From UBA7359 sp041689615 (GTDB lineage Bacteria > Pseudomonadota > Gammaproteobacteria > Eutrophobiales > Eutrophobiaceae), in the NCBI GenBank assembly GCA_041689615.1, contig JBDNFW010000035.1, positions 1 through 14,399 on the forward strand: 14,399 nt of DNA, given 5' to 3'. Made by a program: the position numbers and the translations under genes. How positions within the stretch are numbered: the first letter of the stretch is position 1; every line of letters begins with the position of its first letter. Below are positions 1-6,248 of the stretch, piece by piece. Under the pieces are notes generated by a model that saw nothing but the letters and a program-made list of their open reading frames with translations, did not search any database and was not told the origin of the DNA.

Positions 1-294
1 GGCTGGCCAGTTCCCTTTTGTGCTGACGCCTTCGCCAGGATAGAAAACCCACTTTCCACCAACACTGCAAATCAAATCCGCCTGTCGACGTATATTTTCT
101 GATTCACTGAGCATTTTGCTTTCGGGATTATATGCGGTGATGAAAGCACAAGACTCGGCTTCATGTGACAATAAAAATTCTTTGACATGATCAGATATGC
201 CCGATGAGGGGAATATTAATTCACTGCCATCGTTAAGGAGGGCAGTGTAATTTGTCTCGTAATATCCTTTTGATTGTTCTTTAGTAATTGTCAT
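1..294 (-). CDS. DUF3293 domain protein, N-terminal 98 codons (cut by window edge)
   Basis: The minus-strand frame is open from the ATG at 294 to base 1, and the 3' end lies outside the window. A purine-rich GAAGAAG about 8 bases upstream can serve as ribosome-binding site. The protein contains FITAYNPESKMLSESEN at roughly residues 51-67, followed by a conserved Arg and then a GEG..T.GNWPA stretch at the edge. The pattern ITA-[YW]-NP...LS..EN..R is the hallmark of DUF3293, a small soluble family (about 130-150 residues) with no established function. The missing C-terminal third is exactly what is found at the other end of the window (14235-14399, same strand, same frame phase), so the two pieces may be one gene on a circular molecule. 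It lies downstream of DUF932 on the same strand. Family assignment is by motif recall and is fairly secure. Confidence 0.8.
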   Translation of the reverse strand, partial: MTITKEQSKGYYETNYTALLNDGSELIFPSSGISDHVKEFLLSHEAESCAFITAYNPESKMLSESENIRRQADLICSVGGKWVFYPGEGVSTKGNWPA

Positions 295-332
295 GAATAA
301 CTTCTTCTTTCAGTAAATTGAAATTAAATTAG

Positions 333-354
333 AACTCCAAAAGTTAAGGGAGTT
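333..354 (-). terminator. Possible weak intrinsic terminator between the DUF932 group and the DUF3293 gene
   Basis: AACTCC (333-338) and GGAGTT (349-354) form a 6-bp hairpin with a 10-base loop. Reading on the minus strand it is followed by CTAATTTAATTT, which is T-rich but interrupted. It would separate the DUF932 transcript from the DUF3293 gene. The stem is short and the T tract poor, so this is tentative. Confidence 0.3.
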
Positions 355-405
355 ATACATTTAACATTATTTATGTGTTTCTCTTCAATTTTTATAAATC
401 AGTGA

Positions 406-495
406 TTAAGTAGTTGCCTTTTGTTTTGACATCTCTTTTTACCTCCTTAATTTAGTAAAAATAGACAGTTGCTTGATGATTTCCTTGTTAGCCAT
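406..495 (-). other. Two tiny ORFs downstream of DUF932 (18 and 8 codons)
   Basis: Directly after the DUF932 stop, an ATG at 495 opens an 18-residue ORF (MANKEIIKQLSIFTKLRR, stop at 439). Its last codons contain a perfect AGGAGG, placed 9 bases before another ATG at 432, which begins an 8-residue ORF (MSKQKATT, stop at 406). A consensus Shine-Dalgarno in front of so short an ORF suggests either a leader or sensor peptide, or a small gene that has lost its body by frameshift. Neither peptide resembles a family I know. Translation of either is unproven. Confidence 0.25.
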
Positions 496-496
496 C

Positions 497-1726
497 TCAT
501 GCCACTTTGTCTAATATGCGACCGGCTCTACGTTCGACTTCCAGACGTGCATCTTGATGTCCTTTAGTACGTGCGTATGCTGTAATTCCGTTCACGAAAT
601 CCCAAACAGATTTAGGCTCATGTCCTTCTTCTTTGATTACCGTGTTGATAATCGTAGACACTTCATGACCTGAGAAACCTTGCTTCTTAAGGAACTTCTC
701 TCGGTCATCCTCATCCTTTGCCACAATCGTTGTTTTAGCGGCATTGATGCCATTTAACAGCGCGGTGGTGTTAGAGTCAGCGAATGATTCAAGAGCGCGT
801 TTAGCTTCCTGTACAAAGCGACGTGGTGCGTTCTTGCTGTGAGGGAAACGGATCTCCTGATAGCCTTCAACGCCCCAAAGGTTTCTGTTCTGGCAAACGC
901 CACGAAGATAGAAACATGAGATGCCGAATGAGCGGTTACCTACTTCAGAGTTCCAGACATAGAATCCACGGAACAACAAGTCATCTTCAACTTTCCCAGT
1001 TCTAGGATCTGTGTATGTACCGATACTGATTGGATGTTTGTCATCAACCAAGAAAAGGAAGATGTCACGGTCAGAGGCAAACAAGGTTGTTGACTCTTTG
1101 GTGATAGCCGCATCAGGATTATAGGTACCATCCTGCCAGTTAAGAACACCAGGCACCTTCCAATGTGTATCACCAATACCATTACCAGCAATATTCTGTA
1201 CAGCCTGAACCACTTCATAGTCGAAGATACGACCATAATCAGCAACGGTTGCAGCACGTAATTCTGTGTGACCGTTCTTGGTGATGTAGGTTTTAACCTT
1301 CTCAGTACGCAGGTTCTGAATACCGTACTGTAAGTTGATGCCTGCTAATGCTGCAGGTAACTTCCGAAGGTAGCTGGCTGGTGTTTGTGCTAATGAACAC
1401 AATTGACCAAAAGAATAATGGTTAGGTTGAGTAGTGATAACTTCGCCGTTTTCAATCGGAACGATAAGCTCCAGTTTATCCGGATCACTTTGCTCTGCGG
1501 TTACCTGTACTTCACTGACATCAACAATCGAACTGAAAGAATTATCAGCGCTCTTCTTGGTGTAGTCATACAGTGTGTTTAAGTCTAAGAACTTTTCGTC
1601 ATCAGGACGAGAAAACCATTGGCTCGAAACACGACCGTTTAAATCACTTGTGTGGGTGTTACCTTTAAACGGCGAGGCCACGTTGAAGTGTTTCGCCTGT
1701 GATATATCGATGAATCTATCAGTCAT
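497..1726 (-). CDS. DUF932 domain-containing protein (phage/plasmid-type)
   Basis: This 409-residue soluble protein has no signal peptide or membrane segment. The central region (about residues 100-290: SFGQLCSLAQTPASYLRKLP, then RAATVADYGRIFDYEVV, then a core with SFGISCFYLRGVCQNRNLWG) matches the layout of DUF932, a family common on plasmids, phages and integrative elements of Gram-negative bacteria and without a settled biochemical role. The C-terminal 120 residues are charged and probably helical. The start is set by GGGAG seven bases before the ATG at 1726. The gene looks richer in GC than the hxs genes. Its 5' leader is unusually long and structured: a terminator and an RBS-masking hairpin precede the start, so expression is probably controlled after transcription begins. 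It diverges from the hxs operon. Family call is confident; function is unknown. Confidence 0.8.
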   Translation of the reverse strand: MTDRFIDISQAKHFNVASPFKGNTHTSDLNGRVSSQWFSRPDDEKFLDLNTLYDYTKKSADNSFSSIVDVSEVQVTAEQSDPDKLELIVPIENGEVITTQPNHYSFGQLCSLAQTPASYLRKLPAALAGINLQYGIQNLRTEKVKTYITKNGHTELRAATVADYGRIFDYEVVQAVQNIAGNGIGDTHWKVPGVLNWQDGTYNPDAAITKESTTLFASDRDIFLFLVDDKHPISIGTYTDPRTGKVEDDLLFRGFYVWNSEVGNRSFGISCFYLRGVCQNRNLWGVEGYQEIRFPHSKNAPRRFVQEAKRALESFADSNTTALLNGINAAKTTIVAKDEDDREKFLKKQGFSGHEVSTIINTVIKEEGHEPKSVWDFVNGITAYARTKGHQDARLEVERRAGRILDKVA

Positions 1727-1731
1727 ATTAT

Positions 1732-1938
1732 TTCTCCCATATTCAACATTGATATGAAACGTGATAATCCAGACTCTGGGAGAATCTACGCTTTAGTAGT
1801 ATTTATGTATCGCCCCACAAGTTGTCGATTAAATGGCGATTTACAGGCACAAAAAAACCCACTCAGCATTCGCTAAAGTAGGTTACCCTCTCTTTAGCAG
1901 TATTTATTAAACGCCTGCAAGCTGAGTCAAAGGGCGTT
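1732..1938 (-). ncRNA. Candidate tandem cis-regulatory RNA in the DUF932 5' leader
   Basis: On the minus strand the leader holds two aligned units. Unit A (1938-1892) is AACGCC, a 17-nt loop, GGCGTT, two bases, then ATAAATACTGCTAAAG. Unit B (1840-1791) is ATCGCC, a 20-nt loop, GGCGAT, two bases, then ATAAATACTACTAAAG. The stems differ by a compensating A-T/T-A change, the 2-nt spacer is kept, and the 16-nt tails differ at one base. In each unit the loop start (CTTTG or TTTA) can pair with the tail (TAAAG or TAAA), giving an H-type pseudoknot. Unit A is followed by a terminator. After unit B, TTCTCCCA (1784-1777) is perfectly complementary to TGGGAGAA (1739-1732), which contains the DUF932 ribosome-binding site. 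A competing CCAG-AGT-CTGG hairpin overlaps the first strand. Two aptamer-like units, each with its own off-switch, suggest a tandem riboswitch or protein-binding leader. I do not recognise the class. Confidence 0.55.
1851..1886 (-). terminator. Intrinsic terminator (attenuator) inside the DUF932 leader
   Basis: Reading the minus strand, ACCTACT pairs with AGTGGGT around an inner AGC-GAAT-GCT hairpin, followed directly by a run of T (TTTTTT). No minus-strand gene lies upstream for it to end, so it probably acts as an attenuator ahead of DUF932. Its 5' arm overlaps CTTTAGC, which can instead pair with GCTAAAG at the end of unit A (7-bp perfect stem, + strand 1872-1878 with 1892-1898). That gives a mutually exclusive antiterminator. 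Confidence 0.6.
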
Positions 1939-1944
1939 GATAGA

Positions 1945-1972
1945 AGTATAGTTAAATAGTTGGTATATGCAA
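1945..1972 (-). promoter_or_regulatory. Putative sigma70 promoter of the DUF932 leader
   Basis: On the minus strand TTGCAT (1972-1967) and TATACT (1950-1945) are separated by 16 bases. The expected start point, about seven bases downstream of the -10 box, falls at about 1938, the first base of the unit A stem. The transcript would therefore begin with the structured element. The -35 box is a partial match. Confidence 0.4.
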
Positions 1973-2067
1973 GATTTAAGTTTTTGAGAATTTGACGGAT
2001 TAGAGAATAATTAAATAATATCAATGAGATAACATATTAATCGTATACTAGATGTAAAGAATAGAAA

Positions 2068-2096
2068 TTGACATAAGTACTGTTGGAGGGTAAATA
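2068..2096 (+). promoter_or_regulatory. Putative sigma70 promoter of the hxs operon
   Basis: A perfect TTGACA (2068-2073) lies 17 bases before TAAATA (2091-2096), a weak -10 box. The predicted start near 2103 would leave a 5' leader of about 45 bases before the hxsA start codon at 2149. No operator or terminator is evident in this leader. Confidence 0.45.
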
Positions 2097-2148
2097 TAGA
2101 CTGTGTCTATATAAACGAATAATAGTCATTTGCTATATGGAGAAGTCT

Positions 2149-2430
2149 ATGTCTAAGGTAAGAAAATTTTTAGTACCAGTAACGATAGCAGCAGCGAGTC
2201 TTGTCTCGGTAAATTCAAGCGCTAATACTAGTGATGAAAACGCTGTTACCGAACAGTCAACTCAACAAGTATTTGTTTCACAGACAAAAGCACCTGAGAG
2301 TAACCCGCTTCAATCATTAATTCTTAAAAGTAGTGCCACTGCGATTATGTTAGCAGCGCATTATTCGCATAGATCGCATTCATCGCACTCATCACATAGA
2401 TCGCATTCATCTCATTACTCAGGATATTAA
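2149..2430 (+). CDS. hxsA: His-Xaa-Ser repeat protein, HxsA-type substrate of the Hxs radical SAM system
   Basis: This is a 93-residue precursor. Residues 1-25 form a Sec-type signal peptide (KVRK, hydrophobic AAASL core, SSA before a probable cleavage at 25/26). A polar linker follows, then a short hydrophobic stretch (SATAIMLAA, 62-70), then seven tandem H-x-S triplets at 71-91 (x is Y, R, S, S, R, S, Y) and a final Gly-Tyr. Such C-terminal HxS repeats define the HxsA family, the presumed peptide modified by HxsB and HxsC. The start at 2149 is chosen because GGAG precedes it at 8 bases. An upstream in-frame ATG at 2083 would bury the signal peptide and lies in the promoter. At DNA level the repeats are 9-base units (2359-2421). 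The gene leads the operon, 27 bases before hxsD. Modification chemistry is not visible in sequence. Confidence 0.85.
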   Translation: MSKVRKFLVPVTIAAASLVSVNSSANTSDENAVTEQSTQQVFVSQTKAPESNPLQSLILKSSATAIMLAAHYSHRSHSSHSSHRSHSSHYSGY

Positions 2431-2457
2431 TCCTAAACTTTTTAAGTAGAGATAGTA

Positions 2458-2754
2458 ATGAGAGAAGTAGCATTTGAATCAAGTGTTACTTCAATAGATG
2501 CACTTAAAAAAGCCGCCTATAGGTATATTGATCGATTTTCTTTAGAGTTACTCACAAAAAAATCAACTTACGTCTGTCTTCTTAAATTTAAGTCAGAATT
2601 ATCTGAAGAAATTAAAGATCAATTCGTTGATGATTTTCGTAAAGAGGTTTTAGATCAAGAGTTACGAGCGTCGATAAATACTGAAACTGAGCAGGTAAGA
2701 AACCTTATTTTAGCCCATGCTTTTTCTAAGACGGGCGTTATCAAAAATGAGTAA
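2458..2754 (+). CDS. hxsD: His-Xaa-Ser system protein HxsD
   Basis: This 98-residue soluble protein has no signal peptide. The N-terminal half contains two strand-like stretches (VAFESSVTSIDALKKAAYRY and TYVCLLKFKSEL). The C-terminal half holds a Leu-rich segment ending in ELRASINTETEQVRNLILA and HAFSKTG, which matches the conserved C-terminus I associate with HxsD, including the LR..I..ET..VRNLILA.AFS pattern. It always accompanies the two radical SAM maturases in known Hxs loci. Its job is not established. A peptide-recognition or scaffold role, as for RRE-type partners in RiPP pathways, is an inference from its size and position. It starts 27 bases after hxsA with a weak AGAGAT signal. Its stop overlaps the start of hxsB by 8 bases, so translation is probably coupled. 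Confidence 0.8.
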   Translation: MREVAFESSVTSIDALKKAAYRYIDRFSLELLTKKSTYVCLLKFKSELSEEIKDQFVDDFRKEVLDQELRASINTETEQVRNLILAHAFSKTGVIKNE

Positions 2755-4207
2755 ATTCCAATCAATTTCGACATATACGAATGTTGAGGAAGAGTACAAA
2801 CTTTTACCCTTTAGATTTTCCGAGCTTGATGCTGATAAATATATCCTAACAAATATTGCAGGAGAATATTATTCTCTAAAAAAAAATAAACTGAGTTTAC
2901 TAGTAAATCATTCACTTAAATCTGACGATGAAGATTATATAAATCTTAGAGCAAAACAATTTTTACTCGATTCTCAAAATGAAATTGCTTTAGAATTATT
3001 GGCACTTAAAGTAAGAACACGATACAGCCGGTTAGCAGAATTTACAGGACTACATATATTTGTTGTAAGTTTACGTTGCGACCATAGTTGTCCATATTGT
3101 CAAGTTTCTAGACAATCAGAAGATAAAGCAGCTTTTGATATGACTATTGAAATAGCAGACAAAGCTCTTGATCTTGTTTTTTGTTCACCATCTCAAGCAA
3201 TAAAGATTGAATTTCAAGGTGGCGAACCCTTATTAAATTTTGAATTGATTAAACATATTGTTAATGCAGCCAAAACAAGAAATGAAATAGAGAAAAGGGA
3301 ACTCGATTTTGTTATTGCTACTACTCTCGCTTTAATCGATAACGAAATGCTTTTATTTTGTAAAGAGCATCATATCCATATATCAACATCATTAGATGGT
3401 CCTCAAGATTTACATAATAAAAATAGACCGCGACAAGGGCGAGATAGTTACGAAAAAGCAATAAAAGGTATTGAGTTATCAAGGGAGATATTAGGTAAAG
3501 ATCGAGTGTCTGCACTTATGACAACTACGCAAGATAGTCTTGAAAGAGTGAAGGAGATTATTGATGAATATCTTGGCCTTGAGTTTGAAGGAATATTTTT
3601 AAGACAACTCTCTCCTTATGGATTTGCGATGAAAACAAAAAGTTTCATGACCTATGATTCTGAAAAATGGTTGGAGTTTTACAAGGAGGGGATAAATTAC
3701 ATTATTGAATTAAATAAAAACGGCATTAGGTTTCAGGAGTACTATGCAAGTACGATCTTAACTAAAATGCTTACATGCGATGATCCTGGATTTGTTGATT
3801 TAATGAGTCCATCAGGAATCGGCATTGGCGCAATTGTTTATAATTATAATGGTGTAGTTTATGCTTCTGATGAAAGCAGAATGCTTGCAGAGATGGGTAA
3901 TGATACATTTAAATTAGGGCACGTACTGGAAAATTCATATGAAGAAATAATTCTATCAGATGCTCTACTTAATCCTATTGAAGAGTCGTTTACGTTAAGT
4001 GTCCCAATGTGTACTGATTGTGCATTTGAACCTTTCTGTGGATCTGATCCAGTTTATCATCATGCGATGTCAAAAGATTTTGTTTCTAGAAAACCAGAGT
4101 CAGGTTTTTGTAAAAAAAATATGGGCATATTTAAGTATTTAATTAACCTAATGGAATCAGATCCATATACGAAGAAATTATTTCATCGATGGGCAAATAG
4201 AATATGA
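2747..4207 (+). CDS. hxsB: His-Xaa-Ser system radical SAM maturase HxsB
   Basis: This is a 486-residue cytoplasmic radical SAM enzyme. After a roughly 100-residue N-terminal domain, C111, C115 and C118 form the CxxxCxxC motif (CDHSCPYC) that holds the SAM-binding [4Fe-4S] cluster. GGEP at 158-161 and STSLDGP at 213-219 are further family signatures. The C-terminal part has C344, then C422-x2-C425-x5-C431 and C455, a SPASM-like set able to hold auxiliary iron-sulfur clusters, as in peptide-modifying maturases. The start at 2747 (MSKFQS) is preferred over an in-frame ATG at 2717, since it gives only an 8-base overlap with hxsD. Neither has a strong ribosome-binding site, which fits coupled translation. 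The stop overlaps hxsC by 4 bases (ATGA). Substrate is inferred to be HxsA; the bond formed is unknown to me. Confidence 0.9.
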   Translation: MSKFQSISTYTNVEEEYKLLPFRFSELDADKYILTNIAGEYYSLKKNKLSLLVNHSLKSDDEDYINLRAKQFLLDSQNEIALELLALKVRTRYSRLAEFTGLHIFVVSLRCDHSCPYCQVSRQSEDKAAFDMTIEIADKALDLVFCSPSQAIKIEFQGGEPLLNFELIKHIVNAAKTRNEIEKRELDFVIATTLALIDNEMLLFCKEHHIHISTSLDGPQDLHNKNRPRQGRDSYEKAIKGIELSREILGKDRVSALMTTTQDSLERVKEIIDEYLGLEFEGIFLRQLSPYGFAMKTKSFMTYDSEKWLEFYKEGINYIIELNKNGIRFQEYYASTILTKMLTCDDPGFVDLMSPSGIGIGAIVYNYNGVVYASDESRMLAEMGNDTFKLGHVLENSYEEIILSDALLNPIEESFTLSVPMCTDCAFEPFCGSDPVYHHAMSKDFVSRKPESGFCKKNMGIFKYLINLMESDPYTKKLFHRWANRI

Positions 4208-5349
4208 TTAAACTTTACGGAAAAGTAAAATCTCTTTCGCCTCCCGTAAAGAAGAATGTGATTCTTGCTATAACATCAAATCCCAATTTGCCCGTAGTAT
4301 TACAAAATAAAAAAGCACTAATAACTGACAGTAATATTCTACAAGATTTTAAAGTAGTACTTTATAAAAAAACACCAACTTCGATACCTTCTGAAAATCA
4401 TCACTTGCTACTGCCTGAAAATTTACATTATTTAGATGATGGTGATGTTGTAAGAATAAATCTTGAGGATGGAACGATTCGGGTGTTGTTTAGAAATACT
4501 TCCAGTCATAATTCAATTCTACTTACAGAGCGATGTAATCATTACTGTCTCATGTGTTCACAACCACCAAAAAACATTGATGATTCATGGATTCTTGATG
4601 AGACTAAAGAATTGATAAAACTTATTCCCGATGATACCGAAGAAATAGGGTTTACTGGTGGGGAACCTACATTGTATGGTGAAAAATTCATTGATTTAAT
4701 GCATCTGACAGCTGCATATTTACCTAGAACAGCGATACACATTTTGTCGAACGGACGCTCATTTCATAGTCCAGAATTTACTCGTGCTTATGCTCAGGTA
4801 CAACATGACGATATGATGTTAGGTATACCACTATATTCTGACGACCCTGTTAGACATGACTATGTAGTTCAAAGCAAGAATGCATTTAATGAGACTGTTC
4901 GCGGTATTCTTAATTTAAAAAGTTTCAATATGAAAGTAGAAATCCGTGTAGTGATACATAAACAAACTATAGAACGCTTAGTTAATTTATGTGAGTTTAT
5001 AGTGCGAAATCTATTGTTTGTTGACCATGTGGCATTAATGGGTTTAGAGATAACAGGTTTTACTCGTGCAAACTTAGACTCTTTATGGATAGATCCATAT
5101 GATTATAAAGATACTCTTAGTGATGCAGTAAATATTTTAGAATCCTACGGAATGAATGTGTCTGTATACAATCATCAAAGATGTTTAGTTAATCAAGATA
5201 TAATGAGAGCATATCGAAAATCAATTAGTGACTGGAAAAATGAATATTTAGAAGAGTGTACGGCCTGTAGCAAAGTATCTGAATGTGGCGGATTATTTTT
5301 ATCTGGTAAACAGTACAAGTATAGCGAACATATAAAAGCATTTAATTGA
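4204..5349 (+). CDS. hxsC: His-Xaa-Ser system radical SAM maturase HxsC
   Basis: This second radical SAM enzyme has 381 residues. A roughly 100-residue N-terminal domain, unlike that of HxsB, precedes C111, C115 and C118 (CNHYCLMC). GGEP follows at 152-155, and GIPLYSDDP near 207-215 is in the position of a later barrel strand. Near the end, C327 and C352-x2-C355-x5-C361-GG resemble a truncated SPASM-type cluster site. HxsC is shorter than HxsB and lacks its long tail. It begins inside the hxsB stop codon (ATGA overlap, 4204-4207), so the two enzymes are probably made in step and may act as a pair on HxsA. Two successive chemistries on His/Ser repeats, or a heteromeric enzyme, are both possible. 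Family assignment is strong from motif plus context. Confidence 0.88.
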   Translation: MIKLYGKVKSLSPPVKKNVILAITSNPNLPVVLQNKKALITDSNILQDFKVVLYKKTPTSIPSENHHLLLPENLHYLDDGDVVRINLEDGTIRVLFRNTSSHNSILLTERCNHYCLMCSQPPKNIDDSWILDETKELIKLIPDDTEEIGFTGGEPTLYGEKFIDLMHLTAAYLPRTAIHILSNGRSFHSPEFTRAYAQVQHDDMMLGIPLYSDDPVRHDYVVQSKNAFNETVRGILNLKSFNMKVEIRVVIHKQTIERLVNLCEFIVRNLLFVDHVALMGLEITGFTRANLDSLWIDPYDYKDTLSDAVNILESYGMNVSVYNHQRCLVNQDIMRAYRKSISDWKNEYLEECTACSKVSECGGLFLSGKQYKYSEHIKAFN

Positions 5350-5390
5350 ATTTTAAATTATTCACTATAAATATACATTGGGAGATAAGC

Positions 5391-5651
5391 ATGAAAAATA
5401 TATTTTTATATCTATTTATTTGTATATTCGGAAATACTTTAGTGTTTGCATGGGATGGATACAATAATGATACTGGAGCTTCTATTGAAGTTGAATCGTA
5501 TGATCATAATGGTCAGGGTGAAGGAGAAGTAGAATATTATGATTATGAAAGTGGAGAATATCGACAAGGCTATTTAGATATGTATTCTGGAGGAGAAGGA
5601 GAGCTTACCGATTATCAAACAGGCGAAACATATAGCGTAGATATGGATTGA
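5391..5651 (+). CDS. Small secreted acidic protein, DUF5334-like
   Basis: The 86-residue precursor has a signal peptide (MKNIFLYLFICIFG...LVFA, cleavage likely after residue 20), so the mature protein begins WDGYNNDTG. The mature part is rich in Asp, Glu, Gly and Tyr and carries repeated EYYDYESGEY and DYQTGETY motifs. A start of WDGY-x-x-x-TG followed by VEYYDY.SGEY and a closing DYQTGE resembles DUF5334, small periplasmic proteins of unknown function; this match is from memory and moderate. The start at 5391 is supported by GGGAG seven bases upstream, and an in-frame ATG at 5346 lacks a signal and abuts the hxsC stop. It lies 41 bases after hxsC with no terminator between, so it is probably co-transcribed. 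It may be a periplasmic partner of mature HxsA (inference). Confidence 0.65.
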   Translation: MKNIFLYLFICIFGNTLVFAWDGYNNDTGASIEVESYDHNGQGEGEVEYYDYESGEYRQGYLDMYSGGEGELTDYQTGETYSVDMD

Positions 5652-5968
5652 TAGTGTTTAAAAAATATAAAAGCACCAGCTTTATCTTAATATTTTTATT
5701 TTCATTAATTTTATCGGGTTGTGATGGTCATGATAGTGATTATATTCCTTACACAATGAAAGGCATGGATGTATGGGTATATAACAATAATACTGATAAG
5801 GAAATTTATGCAGGACGTGTAGATGGCAGTTATTTTTCCAAAGATGAATCACTATCAAATTGTAGTAGTTATGCTTATTCAATTGCAGCCCAAAATAATT
5901 TAAAAGATTGGAGCTATATCTGTTGTACTGTTACCAATTCATCTGATTGCGCTACCAAAGTAAGATAA
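5648..5968 (+). CDS. Small lipoprotein, inner-membrane type
   Basis: This precursor has 106 residues and a clear lipoprotein signal: basic N-terminus (FKKYK), hydrophobic core, and lipobox LSGC with C25 as the lipidated residue. Asp follows at +2, the classical inner-membrane retention signal of enterobacteria. The mature part has KGMDVWVYNNNTDKEIYAG and four further Cys (C72, C92, C93, C101), so disulfides are likely in the periplasm. I do not recognise the family. The start is either TTG at 5648, overlapping the previous stop by 4 bases (TTGA), or GTG at 5654 with GGA seven bases before it. Both preserve the signal. The overlap places it last in the hxs operon, before a hairpin with a T run. 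A membrane anchor or receptor for the HxsA product is possible but unproven. Confidence 0.65.
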   Translation: MIVFKKYKSTSFILIFLFSLILSGCDGHDSDYIPYTMKGMDVWVYNNNTDKEIYAGRVDGSYFSKDESLSNCSSYAYSIAAQNNLKDWSYICCTVTNSSDCATKVR

Positions 5969-6047
5969 TAAATCTATGCTTTATCTGTTTGTTGCCCATG
6001 TTTTTCTTCAAGCGAGAGCCTTCATTTGTCTACTTTTTAACAAAGTT

Positions 6048-6096
6048 CTTTCTAAGATTATAAATATCTCCTCATTAGAAAGGAGTTCTATTTTTT
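6048..6096 (+). terminator. Probable terminator of the hxs operon
   Basis: CTCCT (6068-6072) pairs with AGGAG (6081-6085), and a run of six T follows at 6091-6096. An alternative 8-bp stem, CTTTCTAA (6048-6055) with TTAGAAAG (6075-6082), overlaps it. It lies 80 bases after the last hxs-operon gene and before the next gene. The stem next to the T run is short, so strength is uncertain. Confidence 0.45.
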
Positions 6097-6183
6097 CTAA
6101 ATTTCCTCAATTGTGAGGACGCAGAATTATTAAGTATTTGAGATACTACAACAGTGCAGAGATGTACACTTAAACGGCACATT

Positions 6184-6219
6184 CCTCCGTTCTTAATCCC
6201 CTCGATTAAAGAGCGGAGG
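6184..6219 (+). promoter_or_regulatory. Stable hairpin in the leader of the 52-residue ORF
   Basis: CCTCCG (6184-6189) pairs with CGGAGG (6214-6219), extended inward by TTCTT/AAAGAG and AATC/GATT, around a short loop. No T run follows, so it is unlikely to be a terminator. The same CCTCC can pair with the AGGAGG ribosome-binding site at about 6238-6243. The hairpin could therefore act as a switch that frees or blocks that site. Confidence 0.4.
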
Positions 6220-6248
6220 TCTTACTTATAAAGTACAAGGAGGCGCTT

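Noticed and set aside
940..1257. 105-residue minus-strand ORF inside DUF932 (and plus-strand ORFs at 823-1005 and 1575-1757)
   Set aside because: These are other-frame shadows of the DUF932 gene, which has clear family motifs throughout.
2083..2148. Upstream in-frame ATG extending HxsA by 22 residues
   Set aside because: It lies within the predicted promoter, would place 22 residues before the signal peptide, and the ATG at 2149 has a properly spaced GGAG.
2359..2421. Tandem 9-base DNA repeats as a possible CRISPR-like or microsatellite element
   Set aside because: They are the codons of the HxsA HxS triplets with synonymous variation, not spaced repeats; no CRISPR array exists in the window.
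2717..2746. Upstream in-frame ATG extending HxsB by 10 residues
   Set aside because: It would overlap hxsD by 38 bases; the start at 2747 gives a short overlap typical of this operon.
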